Of a DNA stretch of 64,000 nucleotides, positions 1 to 12,354 are shown one piece after another. Under the pieces are notes generated by a model. That model worked only from the letters and a program-made list of their open reading frames with translations. It did not search any database and was not told where the DNA came from. Each line of letters begins with the position of its first letter. Within the stretch, counting starts at the first letter, position 1. The position numbers were made by a program, and so were the translations under genes. The stretch comes from Candidatus Microbacterium phytovorans (lineage in GTDB: Bacteria; Actinomycetota; Actinomycetes; Actinomycetales; Microbacteriaceae): the NCBI GenBank assembly GCA_029202445.1, contig CP119321.1:496001-560000 (forward strand), written 5' to 3'.

Positions 1-1563
<1,563 letters not shown>

Positions 1564-1673
1564 CACCGTTTTAGGTGCTTGCGTCCACTGAGTGGTTCTC
1601 GATGTACGGTCGAGAACCGCATAACGAAATGATCTTCGTGATCAACGTTGTGCAGACTGAAACATCAATAGTG
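1564..1673 (+). other. 23S-5S spacer with processing-type hairpin
   Basis: The spacer contains an inverted repeat, ggttctcga at 1594-1602 pairing with tcgagaacc at 1610-1618. It could be an RNA-processing stem. No tRNA is present in the spacer. Confidence 0.6.
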
Positions 1674-1791
1674 TTTCGGCGGCCATAGCGTGAGGGAAAC
1701 GCCCGGTTACATTCCGAACCCGGAAGCTAAGCCTCACAGCGCCGATGGTACTGCAGGGGGGACCCTGTGGGAGAGTAGGACACCGCCGGAC
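1674..1791 (+). rRNA. 5S ribosomal RNA
   Basis: The stretch has the 5S signature ggccatagcgtgagggaaac near its 5' end, followed by ccgaacccggaagctaagcc and the closing gagagtaggacaccgccgga. It follows 23S by about 110 bp, as in a standard rrn operon. Ends are uncertain by a few bases. Confidence 0.95.
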
Positions 1792-1800
1792 TTCTTTCGT

Positions 1801-1832
1801 GAAATGGCCACCCAAAGTTGGGTGGCCATTTC
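1801..1832 (+). terminator. rrn operon terminator
   Basis: A perfect 14-bp stem (gaaatggccaccca and tgggtggccatttc) with a 4-nt loop is followed by tcgtt. It lies 10 bp after 5S rRNA. Confidence 0.9.
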
Positions 1833-1861
1833 TCGTTAACGCGCATGAGAGGACTGCTGCG

Positions 1862-3649
1862 ATGGCAGAAGAAGAGCGACCCCGCCGCGACGATAGGCCG
1901 CGGTACGCCCCTGCCGATAGTGGTTCACGTCGTGGCCGCCCCGACCGCCAGGGCTCGCGAGACTCGAGTCCTCGTGACGGTCAGAAGCGGGATGGCGAGA
2001 AGCCCCATGCGAAGCGCGACGGTGACCGTCCGTACGCTAAGCGTGACGGGGATCGTCCGTACGTCAAGCGCGAGGGTGACCGCCCGTACGCGAAGCGGGA
2101 GGGTGATCGTCCGTACGCGAAGCGCGACGGGGATCGTCCGTACGTCAAGCGCGAGGGTGACCGTCCGTACGCTAAGCGTGACGGGGATCGTCCGTACGTC
2201 AAGCGCGAGGGTGACCGTCCGTACGCTAAGCGTGACGGGGATCGTCCGTACGTCAAGCGCGAGGGTGACCGTCCGTACGCTAAGCGTGAGGGTGACCGTC
2301 CGTACGTCAAGCGTGACGGGGATCGTCCTTATGCGAAGCGTGACGGGGATCGTCCTTATGCGAAGCGCGAGGGTGACCGTCCGTACGCTAAGCGTGACGG
2401 GGATCGTCCTTATGCGAAGCGCGACGGCGACCGTCCGTATGCGAAGCGCGAGGGTGACCGTCCGTACGCCAAACGCGACGGCGATCGTCCGAACGCGAAG
2501 CGCGAGGGTGACCGCCCGTACGCGAAGCGGGAGGGTGATCGTCCGTACGCGAAGCGCGACGGGGATCGTCCGTACGCCAAGCGGGAGGGGGACCGCCCGT
2601 ACGCGAAGCGCGACGGGGATCGTCCGTACGCGAAGCGTGACGGGGATCGTCCGTACGCGAAGCGCGACGGGGACCGTCCGTACGCGAAGCGCGACGGGGA
2701 CCGTCCCTACACTCAGCGTGACGGAGACCGTCGCGCGTCCCGTCCTCCCCAGGATGACGATCGGCGTCGTGAGCGCGGGCCGGTCATCCCGGACGACGTC
2801 ACGGGTCGCGATCTCAACGGGCCGGCACGCAACGAGCTGAAGACCCTCAGCAAGGAGAATGCCGAAGAGGTCGCTCGACACCTGGCCATGGCCGCACGGC
2901 TGATCGAGGAAGATCCCGCGCTTGCGCACGAGCACGCCCTCGCCGCATCTCGTCGTGCCGGCCGCATCGCCGTCGTCCGCGAGACCGTCGCGATTACGGC
3001 CTACGCGACAGGTGACTTTGCGCTCGCGCTGCGCGAGCTGCGAACCTACCGTCGGATCTCCGGACGCGACGACCAGATCGCGCTCATGGTCGACAGCGAG
3101 CGCGGCGTCGGACGCTCCGACAGAGCGCTCGAGGTCGGGCGCGCGGTCGACCGCGCGTCGCTGCCCGTCGATGTGCGGGTGGAACTCGCCATCGCCATGT
3201 CCGGCGCGCGCCTCGACCTTGGCCAGAATGAACGCGCGCTGCAGGAGCTCGACATCCCGGAGCTCGACCCGAATCGGGCGTTCACCTGGAGTCCGGGCCT
3301 GTTCGCCGCTCGCGCGGCGGTGCTGGAGGAACTTGGCCGCGCTGATGAGGCAGCCCAGTGGCGTGAGCGGGCCGAGATCGCTGCCGAGGCACTCGGGGCG
3401 AACGACGCTGATCTCGAAGAGATCGAGGTCGACGAAGTCGAGGAGATCGACGTCGACGACGACCGCGTGCTGGACGGGTACGACGACGACTCGGACGTCG
3501 ACGACTCGGACGTCGACGACCCGGGCGACGACTCGAATGAAGAGGACGACGTCAGCGACGCGAACGCCGAGGACGACAATGACGCCGACGAGGTCGAAGC
3601 GACGGAAGCGGCATCCCGGATCGACGGTTCTTCGGAACGAGAGGACTGA
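1862..3649 (+). CDS. TPR-like protein with basic 9-residue repeats and acidic tail
   Basis: This 595-residue protein has three visible parts. Residues 42-293 are 27 near-perfect copies of KR(D/E)GDRPY(A/V) plus one degenerate copy. Residues about 325-520 are an Ala/Leu/Arg-rich helical TPR-like region. From about 520 the tail is almost pure Asp/Glu. The start at 1862 is preceded by GAGAGGA; the longer open frame upstream reads through 5S rRNA and is not real. By position it matches the TPR protein that precedes the HAD phosphatase and tlyA in other actinobacteria, such as Rv1691 of M. tuberculosis. Its molecular function is unknown. I see no clear promoter between the rrn terminator and the start. 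The opposite charges at the two ends suggest RNA or protein binding or self-association, but that is inference. Confidence 0.85.
   Translation: MAEEERPRRDDRPRYAPADSGSRRGRPDRQGSRDSSPRDGQKRDGEKPHAKRDGDRPYAKRDGDRPYVKREGDRPYAKREGDRPYAKRDGDRPYVKREGDRPYAKRDGDRPYVKREGDRPYAKRDGDRPYVKREGDRPYAKREGDRPYVKRDGDRPYAKRDGDRPYAKREGDRPYAKRDGDRPYAKRDGDRPYAKREGDRPYAKRDGDRPNAKREGDRPYAKREGDRPYAKRDGDRPYAKREGDRPYAKRDGDRPYAKRDGDRPYAKRDGDRPYAKRDGDRPYTQRDGDRRASRPPQDDDRRRERGPVIPDDVTGRDLNGPARNELKTLSKENAEEVARHLAMAARLIEEDPALAHEHALAASRRAGRIAVVRETVAITAYATGDFALALRELRTYRRISGRDDQIALMVDSERGVGRSDRALEVGRAVDRASLPVDVRVELAIAMSGARLDLGQNERALQELDIPELDPNRAFTWSPGLFAARAAVLEELGRADEAAQWRERAEIAAEALGANDADLEEIEVDEVEEIDVDDDRVLDGYDDDSDVDDSDVDDPGDDSNEEDDVSDANAEDDNDADEVEATEAASRIDGSSERED
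1985..2740 (+). repeat. 27-bp coding tandem repeat array (28 units)
   Basis: Twenty-eight in-frame 27-bp units encode KR(D/E)GDRPY(A/V). Variation is limited mostly to Asp/Glu at unit position 3 and Ala/Val at position 9, often alternating, which points to expansion by slippage or unequal recombination. There are no spacers, so this is not a CRISPR array. Confidence 0.97.
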
Positions 3650-4680
3650 TGGCGCTGTTCTCGCGTGCACGACCGACACCGCTCGAAGGCGTCGATCTGC
3701 TCCTGGCGGACCTGGACGGTGTCGTTTACGCCGGTCCGGGTGCGATCCCGCACGCGGTTGAGAGCCTGAACCGGGCAGCGGAGGCGCGCCCTCTGGGCTA
3801 CATCACGAACAATGCGTCACGACGAGACGCAACCGTGGCCGGCCACCTCCGTGATCTCGGCCTCGGCACCGAACCGCAGGACGTCGTCACCAGTCCCCAA
3901 GCCGCGGTGCGTTTGCTGCGCGATCGCGTGCCCGCAGGGGCGCTCGTGCTCGTGGTCGGCGGCGACGGCTTGGTCTACGAGCTCGAGAAGGCCGGCTTCC
4001 GTGTGACCCGAAGCGCCGACGACGGCCCCGCCGCGGTGGTCCAGGGGTTCGCACCCGACGTCGGCTGGTCGCAGCTCGCGGAAGCCGCGTACGCGTTGGC
4101 ACTGCCCGAAGACGAGGGTGGCATCCCCTGGATCGCCACGAACACCGACTGGACGATCCCGCAGGCGCGCGGCATCGCGCCGGGCAACGGCACGCTGGTG
4201 TCGGCGGTGCACACCGCGGTCGGCCGTCTGGCCGTCGTGGCAGGAAAGCCCGAGCGTCCGATCTTCGACGAAGCCGTCGCCCGGTTCGCCGCCGACAGCC
4301 CCCTCTTCATCGGCGATCGGCTCGACACCGACATCGCCGGCGCCCAGACTGCCGGGATGGCATCCGCCCTCGTCCTCACCGGCATCGACCGACCCAAGCA
4401 TCTTCTTGCCGCGCCCAGCCACTCGCGACCCGACTTCATCCTGTCGGACCTCCGCGAACTCCACGAGCCCTACCCGGAAACCGTGGTCAAGGGCGACGTG
4501 ACCACCGTCGGCGGCGCCTCCGTACGCATCGACGGCGCCGACGTGCACATCGTCACCGAAGGCGACCGACCTGTCGACCTCGTGCGCGCGGGAACAGCGG
4601 CGATCTGGTCCACCGGGCGTGCCATCTACGGATTCCGCGTGCCGGAACGGCTCTACGCCGATCCATTCCACCGTCCCTGA
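3649..4680 (+). CDS. HAD-superfamily (IIA) phosphatase
   Basis: This 343-residue protein has the HAD nucleophile motif LADLDGVVY, with Asp21 as nucleophile and Asp23 as acid/base. It also has a GKPERPIFDEA segment carrying the conserved lysine, and the metal-binding motif FIGDRLDTDIAGA at about 219-231. This is the NagD-like subclass IIA layout, usually acting on small phosphorylated metabolites. The start overlaps the stop of the preceding gene by one base (TGATG), so the two are translationally coupled. The last 60 residues or so extend beyond the core fold. It corresponds by position to Rv1692 of M. tuberculosis. The substrate is unknown. Confidence 0.9.
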   Translation: MALFSRARPTPLEGVDLLLADLDGVVYAGPGAIPHAVESLNRAAEARPLGYITNNASRRDATVAGHLRDLGLGTEPQDVVTSPQAAVRLLRDRVPAGALVLVVGGDGLVYELEKAGFRVTRSADDGPAAVVQGFAPDVGWSQLAEAAYALALPEDEGGIPWIATNTDWTIPQARGIAPGNGTLVSAVHTAVGRLAVVAGKPERPIFDEAVARFAADSPLFIGDRLDTDIAGAQTAGMASALVLTGIDRPKHLLAAPSHSRPDFILSDLRELHEPYPETVVKGDVTTVGGASVRIDGADVHIVTEGDRPVDLVRAGTAAIWSTGRAIYGFRVPERLYADPFHRP

Positions 4681-4692
4681 ACCGCCGCCCCG

Positions 4693-4698
4693 TAGGCT
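4693..4698 (+). promoter_or_regulatory. -10 element TAGGCT, leaderless start
   Basis: TAGGCT is followed by six bases and the ATG at 4705, which places the expected transcription start on the start codon. Confidence 0.6.
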
Positions 4699-4704
4699 GG
4701 GGGC

Positions 4705-4869
4705 ATGTCGATGGATGCCGAGGACCACGAGGCGCGTCGTGAAGATCTGCTCTCGACGCTCGAAGTGATCGAGGAGCAGCCGCTCGCGGAGCGGGCGGTC
4801 GCCTACGCGGCGTTGCACGACGAGCTCGCGAGACGCCTCGAGTCCGGGCCGCGCGACACCCACGCATGA
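4705..4869 (+). CDS. Small conserved-position hypothetical protein (54 aa)
   Basis: The frame begins MSMDAEDHEARREDLLSTLE and ends ESGPRDTHA. The protein is charged and predicted helical, with no recognisable domain. Its ATG lies six bases after TAGGCT, and its stop overlaps the tlyA start as ATGA, so it is probably translated and coupled to tlyA. Actinobacteria commonly have a small unknown gene at this position between the HAD phosphatase and tlyA. Its function is unknown. Confidence 0.7.
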   Translation: MSMDAEDHEARREDLLSTLEVIEEQPLAERAVAYAALHDELARRLESGPRDTHA

Positions 4870-5675
4870 GCGGTCGGCTGGACGCCACGGTCGCTGCCCG
4901 AGGGCTCGCACGTTCGCGCACGCACGCGACGCAGCTCATCGAGGCGGGACTGGTTACCGTCGACGGCGTGGGGGTGGTCAAGCCGTCCGCGAAGGTCGCC
5001 GAGGATGCACGGATCGAGGTCGCGGCATCCGATCATTACGTCAGCCGCGCCGCACACAAGCTGATCGCCGGCCTCGCCGCCTTCGAGATCGCCGTCGACG
5101 GGAGAGTTGCGCTGGACATGGGCGCCTCCACGGGCGGGTTCACGCAGGTGCTCCGCGAGCGCGGGGCGGCGCCGGTCGTCGCGGTCGACGTCGGTCACGG
5201 CCAGTTGTCGCCGCTGATCGCCGACGACCCCGACGTGGTGTCGGTCGAGGGGTTCAACGTGCGGCACATGACGACCGCCGCCCTCGCCGAGGCCGCGGGG
5301 TTCGACGTGCGCCCCGAGATCGTCACGGGCGACCTGTCCTTCATCTCGCTCGCGCACGTGCTCCCCGCCGTCGCCGCCGTCCTCGACCCCGGAGGCGACG
5401 TCGTCCTGCTGATCAAGCCGCAGTTCGAGGTGGGCCGGACGGGCGTGCGCGAAGGCGTCGTGACCGACCCCGGGAAGCGCGCCGACGCTGTCGCCGGAGT
5501 GCTCTGGTCCGCGTGGGATGCCGGCCTCGGCACGTTCGGGGTGATCGCGTCGCCGATCGTCGGCACACACGGCAACGCAGAGTATCTCGCCCATTTCCGG
5601 AGGCGAGAAGACGGCTCGGACCACGGCAATCCGACAGAATGGTTGAGCACCGTGAACCGACTGGCGGGAGCCTGA
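4866..5675 (+). CDS. tlyA: TlyA-family rRNA 2'-O-methyltransferase
   Basis: The 269-residue protein has an N-terminal S4 RNA-binding domain (about 4-60) followed by an FtsJ-like Rossmann domain. The SAM-binding motif LDMGASTGGFTQ lies at about 83-94, YVSRAAHKL carries the candidate catalytic lysine, and LLIKPQFEVGR forms a late core motif. TlyA methylates ribose in 16S and 23S rRNA in mycobacteria; some family members are instead called haemolysins. The ATGA overlap with the upstream small gene and the TGATG overlap with nadK indicate one operon. Length and domain order are normal for the family. Confidence 0.93.
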   Translation: MSGRLDATVAARGLARSRTHATQLIEAGLVTVDGVGVVKPSAKVAEDARIEVAASDHYVSRAAHKLIAGLAAFEIAVDGRVALDMGASTGGFTQVLRERGAAPVVAVDVGHGQLSPLIADDPDVVSVEGFNVRHMTTAALAEAAGFDVRPEIVTGDLSFISLAHVLPAVAAVLDPGGDVVLLIKPQFEVGRTGVREGVVTDPGKRADAVAGVLWSAWDAGLGTFGVIASPIVGTHGNAEYLAHFRRREDGSDHGNPTEWLSTVNRLAGA

Positions 5676-6598
5676 TGACCACTCGCGACATCCTCGTCGT
5701 CGCCCATGCGCACCGGGCCGACACGATCGCCGCCGCCGCGCGCGTCGTGTCCGCGCTGTCGTCGGCCGGTGCCCGTCCGGTGCTTCCCGGCGACGACGAC
5801 GCACTGGTCGATGCGCTGCGCAGCGTCGGCGGATTCGCCGTGCTCGGTGCCGAGGTGACGATCGATCAGATCGAGCTCGCCATCGTCCTCGGCGGCGACG
5901 GCACGATCCTGCGCGCGGCGGAGATCGTCCGCGAGGGCACGGCGCCGGTGCTGGGAATCAACATGGGCCATGTCGGGTTCCTCGCCGAAATCGAAGCCGA
6001 AGACCTCGACGAAGCGATCCGTCGCGTGATCGACCGCGAGTACACGGTCGAAGAGCGTATGGCGCTGTCGGTGCGGGTCAAGGACACCGACGGGTCGGTC
6101 ATCTACGAGACGTGGGCACTCAACGAGGCGACGGTCGAGAAGGCGTCGCGTGAGCGCATGATGGAGGTCGTGATCGAAGTCGACGGCAGGCCGCTGTCGA
6201 CGTTCGGTTGCGACGGCATGGTCGTCGCAACCCCGACGGGCTCCACCGCGTACAACTTCTCCGCGGGAGGGCCCGTCATCTGGCCCACCGTGGAGGCCAT
6301 CGCCGTGGTGCCGCTGTCGGCGCACGCCCTGTTCGCCCGTCCTCTCGTCGTCGGCCCCGAAGCGGCCGTCGCGATCGAGGTGCTCGCGCGCACGTACGGC
6401 ACCGGCATCCTGTGGTGCGATGGCCGCCGCTCCCACGATCTGCCGCCCGGTGCGCGGGTCGTCGTGCGTCGCTCGAGCCGTCCGGTGCGCCTCGCGCGTC
6501 TCCACCCGGCATCGTTCACAGACCGACTGGTGCGCAAGTTCCGACTTCCGGTCGCGGGTTGGCGGGGTCCCGCCGGCACGGTCATGGAGGCCGAGTGA
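5675..6598 (+). CDS. nadK: NAD kinase
   Basis: The chosen start at 5675 overlaps the tlyA stop and gives 307 residues beginning MTTRDILVVAHAH; the open frame extends further upstream but only inside tlyA. The GGDGT motif (LGGDGTILRAAE, about 72-83) and the NADK motif TPTGSTAYNFSAGGPV (from about 185) are intact, as is GINMGHVGFLAE. The enzyme phosphorylates NAD to NADP in the cytoplasm. It sits between tlyA and recN, as in M. tuberculosis and many firmicutes. Confidence 0.95.
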   Translation: MTTRDILVVAHAHRADTIAAAARVVSALSSAGARPVLPGDDDALVDALRSVGGFAVLGAEVTIDQIELAIVLGGDGTILRAAEIVREGTAPVLGINMGHVGFLAEIEAEDLDEAIRRVIDREYTVEERMALSVRVKDTDGSVIYETWALNEATVEKASRERMMEVVIEVDGRPLSTFGCDGMVVATPTGSTAYNFSAGGPVIWPTVEAIAVVPLSAHALFARPLVVGPEAAVAIEVLARTYGTGILWCDGRRSHDLPPGARVVVRRSSRPVRLARLHPASFTDRLVRKFRLPVAGWRGPAGTVMEAE

Positions 6599-8292
6599 TC
6601 GAGCAGATGAGACTGCGCGATCTGGGCGTCATCGCCGATGCGACGCTTCCGATCGGCCCCGGCTTCACCGCGATCACGGGTGAGACGGGGGCGGGCAAGA
6701 CGATGGTCGTGACGGGCCTCGGTCTGCTCCTCGGCCAGCGCGCCGACTCCGGCGCCGTGCGCTCGGGAGCCGCCCAGGCATCCGTCGAAGGGGTTTGGAT
6801 CGTCCCCGACGGTGGGCGCGTCGCGGAGCGAGTGCGCGAAGCCGGGGGAGACGTCGAGCCGGTCGGTGCGGGACGCGCCGAACTCTACCTCGGACGCACG
6901 ATCTCGGCGGAAGGGCGTGGCCGCGCCACCGTCGGAGGCCGCACGGCCCCCGCGGGCGTGCTGGCCGACCTCGCCGACGATCTCGTCGTCGTCCACGGAC
7001 AGTCCGATCAGCTCCGCCTGCGCAGTGGCGCAGCGCAGCGCGACGCCCTCGACCGCTTCGCGGGAGCGCCCGTCGCCGACGCGCTCGACGAATACCGGTC
7101 GACGTTCGCACGGGTGCGCGAGATCGCCGCCGAACTCGACCGGCTCACCGCGCACCGCGACGAGCGGTCCCGCGAGGCGGAAGAGTTGCGCACGGCGCTC
7201 GCGGAGATCGAGATGCTCGAACCGCAGCCCGACGAGGACCTCGACCTGGCCCGCCGCGCCGAGCGACTGGCCAACGTCGAGGAGCTGCGGTGGGCTGCCG
7301 CGACGGCGCACGATGCCCTGGCCAACGACGATGACCGACCGGATGCCGCGGGCCTTCTCAGCGAGGCGAGGCGAGCGCTGGAGCGTTCCTCGTCGAGCGA
7401 TCCTCGGCTTGCGGCGCTCGCCGATCAGGTGGCGGAACTGGGCTACCGGGCCGCCGACCTCGCGGCGGAGCTCGGGGGCTACGTCGCCGACCTCGACGAG
7501 GCGGGACCGCAGGAGCTCGCGGCCGTCGAGGAGCGCCGTGCGGCGCTGGGCGCGCTGATTCGCAGGCACGGGTCGCTCGCCGCCGCGATCGACCTTCAGC
7601 AGACCGGGTCTGCGCGCCTGCTCGAGCTGGACGACGACGGCGACCGCGTGGAACGTTTGGCGAGTGAGCACGCCGCTGCGGCATCCGCCTTGGATGATGC
7701 TGCAGCGAGACTGACGCGCGCCCGCGGGGACGCAGCGACGCGGTTGAGCTCCGCCGTCACGGAAGAACTCCGACACCTCGCCCTTCCCGACGCCCGCGTG
7801 CAGGTGGCGGTCGAGCCGGGGGCGGAGAGCGCGTCGGGCCGTGACGACGTCACGATCCTCCTCGCGCCGCATCCGGGCGCCGATCCGAGGCCCGTCGCCC
7901 GGGGTGCGTCCGGTGGGGAGCTCAGCCGAGTGATGCTCGCGATCGAGGTCGTCATCGCGAGCACCGACCCCGTTCCCACGTTCGTGTTCGACGAGGTGGA
8001 TGCCGGGATCGGCGGCGCTGCGGCGATCGAGGTGGGTCGCCGCCTGGCTCAACTCGCGCGATCGAGTCAGGTGATCGCCGTCACCCACCTCGCCCAGGTC
8101 GCGGCCTTCGCCGGCAATCATCTCAGCGTCGTGAAGTCCGGTGACGGATCGGTCACCGCCTCCAGCGTCCGCCGCCTGGACGGCGCCGAGCGCGAGGCCG
8201 AGATGGCGCGGCTGCTGTCGGGACTGGCCGATTCGGACACCGCACTCGAACACGCACGGGAGCTCTTGAGCCTCGGTGCCGCAACGGCCTGA
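6595..8292 (+). CDS. recN: DNA repair ATPase RecN
   Basis: This SMC-like double-strand-break repair ATPase has 565 residues from a GTG at 6595 that overlaps the nadK stop as GTGA. Walker A GETGAGKT is at residues 29-36, a long Ala/Arg/Glu-rich coiled-coil region fills the middle, the ABC signature SGGELSR is near 439, and Walker B FVFDEVDAG near 463. The usual RecN architecture is complete. The next start, an ATG at 6607, would remove only four residues; the overlapping GTG was preferred because neighbouring genes are coupled the same way. Confidence 0.95.
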   Translation: MIEQMRLRDLGVIADATLPIGPGFTAITGETGAGKTMVVTGLGLLLGQRADSGAVRSGAAQASVEGVWIVPDGGRVAERVREAGGDVEPVGAGRAELYLGRTISAEGRGRATVGGRTAPAGVLADLADDLVVVHGQSDQLRLRSGAAQRDALDRFAGAPVADALDEYRSTFARVREIAAELDRLTAHRDERSREAEELRTALAEIEMLEPQPDEDLDLARRAERLANVEELRWAAATAHDALANDDDRPDAAGLLSEARRALERSSSSDPRLAALADQVAELGYRAADLAAELGGYVADLDEAGPQELAAVEERRAALGALIRRHGSLAAAIDLQQTGSARLLELDDDGDRVERLASEHAAAASALDDAAARLTRARGDAATRLSSAVTEELRHLALPDARVQVAVEPGAESASGRDDVTILLAPHPGADPRPVARGASGGELSRVMLAIEVVIASTDPVPTFVFDEVDAGIGGAAAIEVGRRLAQLARSSQVIAVTHLAQVAAFAGNHLSVVKSGDGSVTASSVRRLDGAEREAEMARLLSGLADSDTALEHARELLSLGAATA

Positions 8293-8298
8293 TAGGAT
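8293..8298 (+). promoter_or_regulatory. -10 element TAGGAT for pyrG
   Basis: TAGGAT begins directly after the recN stop and ends eight bases before the pyrG GTG, so the mRNA is leaderless or nearly so. Confidence 0.55.
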
Positions 8299-8300
8299 GA

Positions 8301-10614
<2,314 letters not shown>

Positions 10615-10624
10615 CGACGCGGCC

Positions 10625-11596
10625 ATGAGGCTCTCCCGCGCGGTCGAGACGTATCTGCGTCACGTGACGATCGAGCGCGGGCTGTCGGATCACACGGTCT
10701 CGGCGTATCGCCGCGACCTCGCGGTGTACCTGGCGTGGCTCGCCGAGCAGGGCGTCGACGACACCGACGGCGTCACCGCGGCGCTCGTGGTCGCGTTCGC
10801 CGCCGATCGCGCGTCCGCGCAGCCGCCCCCGGCGGCGACGTCCCTCGCGCGGCTGCAGTCCTCCGTGCGCGGATTCCACCGATTCCTCGCCCGCGAAGGA
10901 GTGACCGTCGACGACCCGACGGGTCGCCTCCGTCCGCCGAAGACACCGCAGCGGCTTCCGAAGGCCCTGACCATCGATCAGGTCGAGGCGCTGCTCGACG
11001 GCGCAGGCCCGGCGCCCACGACCGGGGGAGAGGCGCCCGGTGCCGGGGCGACGACTGCTGTCGCGGTCGAGACGGGGGAAGCCGGTCTCGTGCGTCTGCG
11101 GGACAGGGCGCTGCTGGAGCTCCTGTACGCGACGGGTGCGCGGGTGTCGGAGATCATCCAGCTGGATGTCGACGACCTCGCCCACGGCGATGTGCTGCGC
11201 GTGCGCGGCAAGGGGTCGAAGGAGCGGATCGTTCCCGTCGGATCGTATGCGCGCGCGGCCGTGGACGCCTACCTCGCCCGTGTGCGGCCCGAACTGTCGC
11301 GGCGGGGGAAGGCGACACCGCGGCTCTTCCTCGGCGCTCGCGGCGCTCCGCTGTCGCGTCAGAGCGCGTGGCTCGTGATCCAGCAGGCGGCCGAGCGCGC
11401 GGCGCTCACCGCTCACGTCTCGCCACACACCCTCCGGCACTCCTTCGCGACGCATCTCCTTCAGGGCGGCGCAGACGTGCGCGTCGTGCAGGAGCTCCTC
11501 GGGCACGCTTCGGTGGCGACGACGCAGATCTACACGCACGTGACCGTCGATGCGCTCCGCGACGTGTACGTCACCGCACACCCGCGAGCGCGCTGA
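10625..11596 (+). CDS. xerD: Tyrosine recombinase XerD
   Basis: The 323-residue recombinase has an N-terminal SAM-like core-binding domain and a C-terminal catalytic domain. Visible catalytic residues are Arg173 (ATGARVSEI), His268 and Arg271 (HTLRHSF), His294 (LGHAS) and Tyr303 (QIYTH). Family members resolve chromosome dimers at dif. It starts 11 bp after the NUDIX gene, as in M. tuberculosis (Rv1701). An extra Pro/Gly/Ala-rich stretch of about 25 residues after EALLDGAG, before the catalytic Arg, makes it slightly longer than typical XerD. No partner recombinase is in the window, so XerC is not formally excluded. Confidence 0.9.
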   Translation: MRLSRAVETYLRHVTIERGLSDHTVSAYRRDLAVYLAWLAEQGVDDTDGVTAALVVAFAADRASAQPPPAATSLARLQSSVRGFHRFLAREGVTVDDPTGRLRPPKTPQRLPKALTIDQVEALLDGAGPAPTTGGEAPGAGATTAVAVETGEAGLVRLRDRALLELLYATGARVSEIIQLDVDDLAHGDVLRVRGKGSKERIVPVGSYARAAVDAYLARVRPELSRRGKATPRLFLGARGAPLSRQSAWLVIQQAAERAALTAHVSPHTLRHSFATHLLQGGADVRVVQELLGHASVATTQIYTHVTVDALRDVYVTAHPRAR

Positions 11597-11678
11597 ACGG
11601 CGCCGGCATCCAGCTCGCACTCCCGGGCCAGGGGATTTGTCACGGCCGACATGACGGACCTCGGATGCCGTCGGCGCC

Positions 11679-11684
11679 GACACT
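11679..11684 (+). promoter_or_regulatory. -10-like GACACT, leaderless start
   Basis: GACACT is followed by exactly six bases and the GTG at 11691. It would drive the VKOR gene independently of xerD. Confidence 0.45.
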
Positions 11685-11690
11685 GGAACG

Positions 11691-12293
11691 GTGACCGTCC
11701 CCACCGAAGGCCCCCGCCGCCCGGGCCGTGCCCTGTCGATCTTCTGGATCGCGGCGGGCGTAGCGGGGTGGATCGTGTCGTTCCTGCTCTACCTGGAGTA
11801 CATCGGTCAGCTGACGGGGGCCGATGCGATCATCTCGTGCGACATCAGCCCCATCGTCACCTGCGGACCCAACCTGCTCTCGCCGGGCGGGAACCTGCTC
11901 GGCTTCAGCAACTCGCTCATCGGTATCGTGCTGTTCCTCGGCCCTGTTTTCGCGGGTGTGAGCGCGCTCGCCGCGCGAGACGGGCTCGCGGACTGGTACT
12001 GGCGCACCTTCGCCGTCTTCGTGACGGGGGCGTTCCTGTTCGTGCATCTCCTCGCCTACCGCAGTGTGTTCGAGTACGGATCGCTGTGCCCGTGGTGCAT
12101 GGTCGTCTGGCTCGTCACGATCCCCCTGTTCTGGACGGTCGCGGGGTGGACCCTGCGCGCCGGGGTGTGGGGGAACGCGCCGCGGCGAGCGGGCCGCTGG
12201 CTGCTGTCGTGGCTGCCGGTGGTCGTGCTGCTGGACTACCTCGTGATCGCCGTCGCGGCGCAGCTGCGACTCGACGTGCTGGGCAGCCTGTAG
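11691..12293 (+). CDS. VKOR-family membrane thiol oxidoreductase
   Basis: The 200-residue polytopic membrane protein has about five hydrophobic segments. It has the VKOR redox centre CPWC (Cys133 and Cys136) in the sequence SLCPWCMVVW, plus the shuttle cysteine pair Cys50 and Cys58 (ISCDISPIVTC). In actinobacteria VKOR homologues replace DsbB: they reoxidise periplasmic-side DsbA-like proteins and pass electrons to quinone. No thioredoxin domain is fused here, but a membrane thioredoxin-fold protein is encoded two genes downstream. The GTG has a GACACT hexamer six bases upstream. It does not belong to the usual xerD-parA neighbourhood. Confidence 0.88.
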   Translation: MTVPTEGPRRPGRALSIFWIAAGVAGWIVSFLLYLEYIGQLTGADAIISCDISPIVTCGPNLLSPGGNLLGFSNSLIGIVLFLGPVFAGVSALAARDGLADWYWRTFAVFVTGAFLFVHLLAYRSVFEYGSLCPWCMVVWLVTIPLFWTVAGWTLRAGVWGNAPRRAGRWLLSWLPVVVLLDYLVIAVAAQLRLDVLGSL

Positions 12294-12342
12294 CCCTCGA
12301 TTTTCACGGCGAACCGGCGCTCTGTGCGTCCCGATGGGAACG

Positions 12343-12348
12343 CACAAT
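12343..12348 (+). promoter_or_regulatory. -10-like CACAAT, leaderless start
   Basis: CACAAT is followed by six bases and the ATG at 12355. This decides between 12355 and the in-frame ATG seven codons upstream. Confidence 0.5.
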
Positions 12349-12354
12349 GGGGCC

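Noticed and set aside
1985..2740. Possible CRISPR array
   Set aside because: Units are contiguous, in frame and have no unique spacers; they encode part of a protein.
1925..3679. Long minus-strand open frame opposite the TPR gene
   Set aside because: It is a by-product of the 27-bp repeat in a high-GC gene; its product is a valine/arginine/threonine-rich repeat with no domain and no ribosome-binding site.
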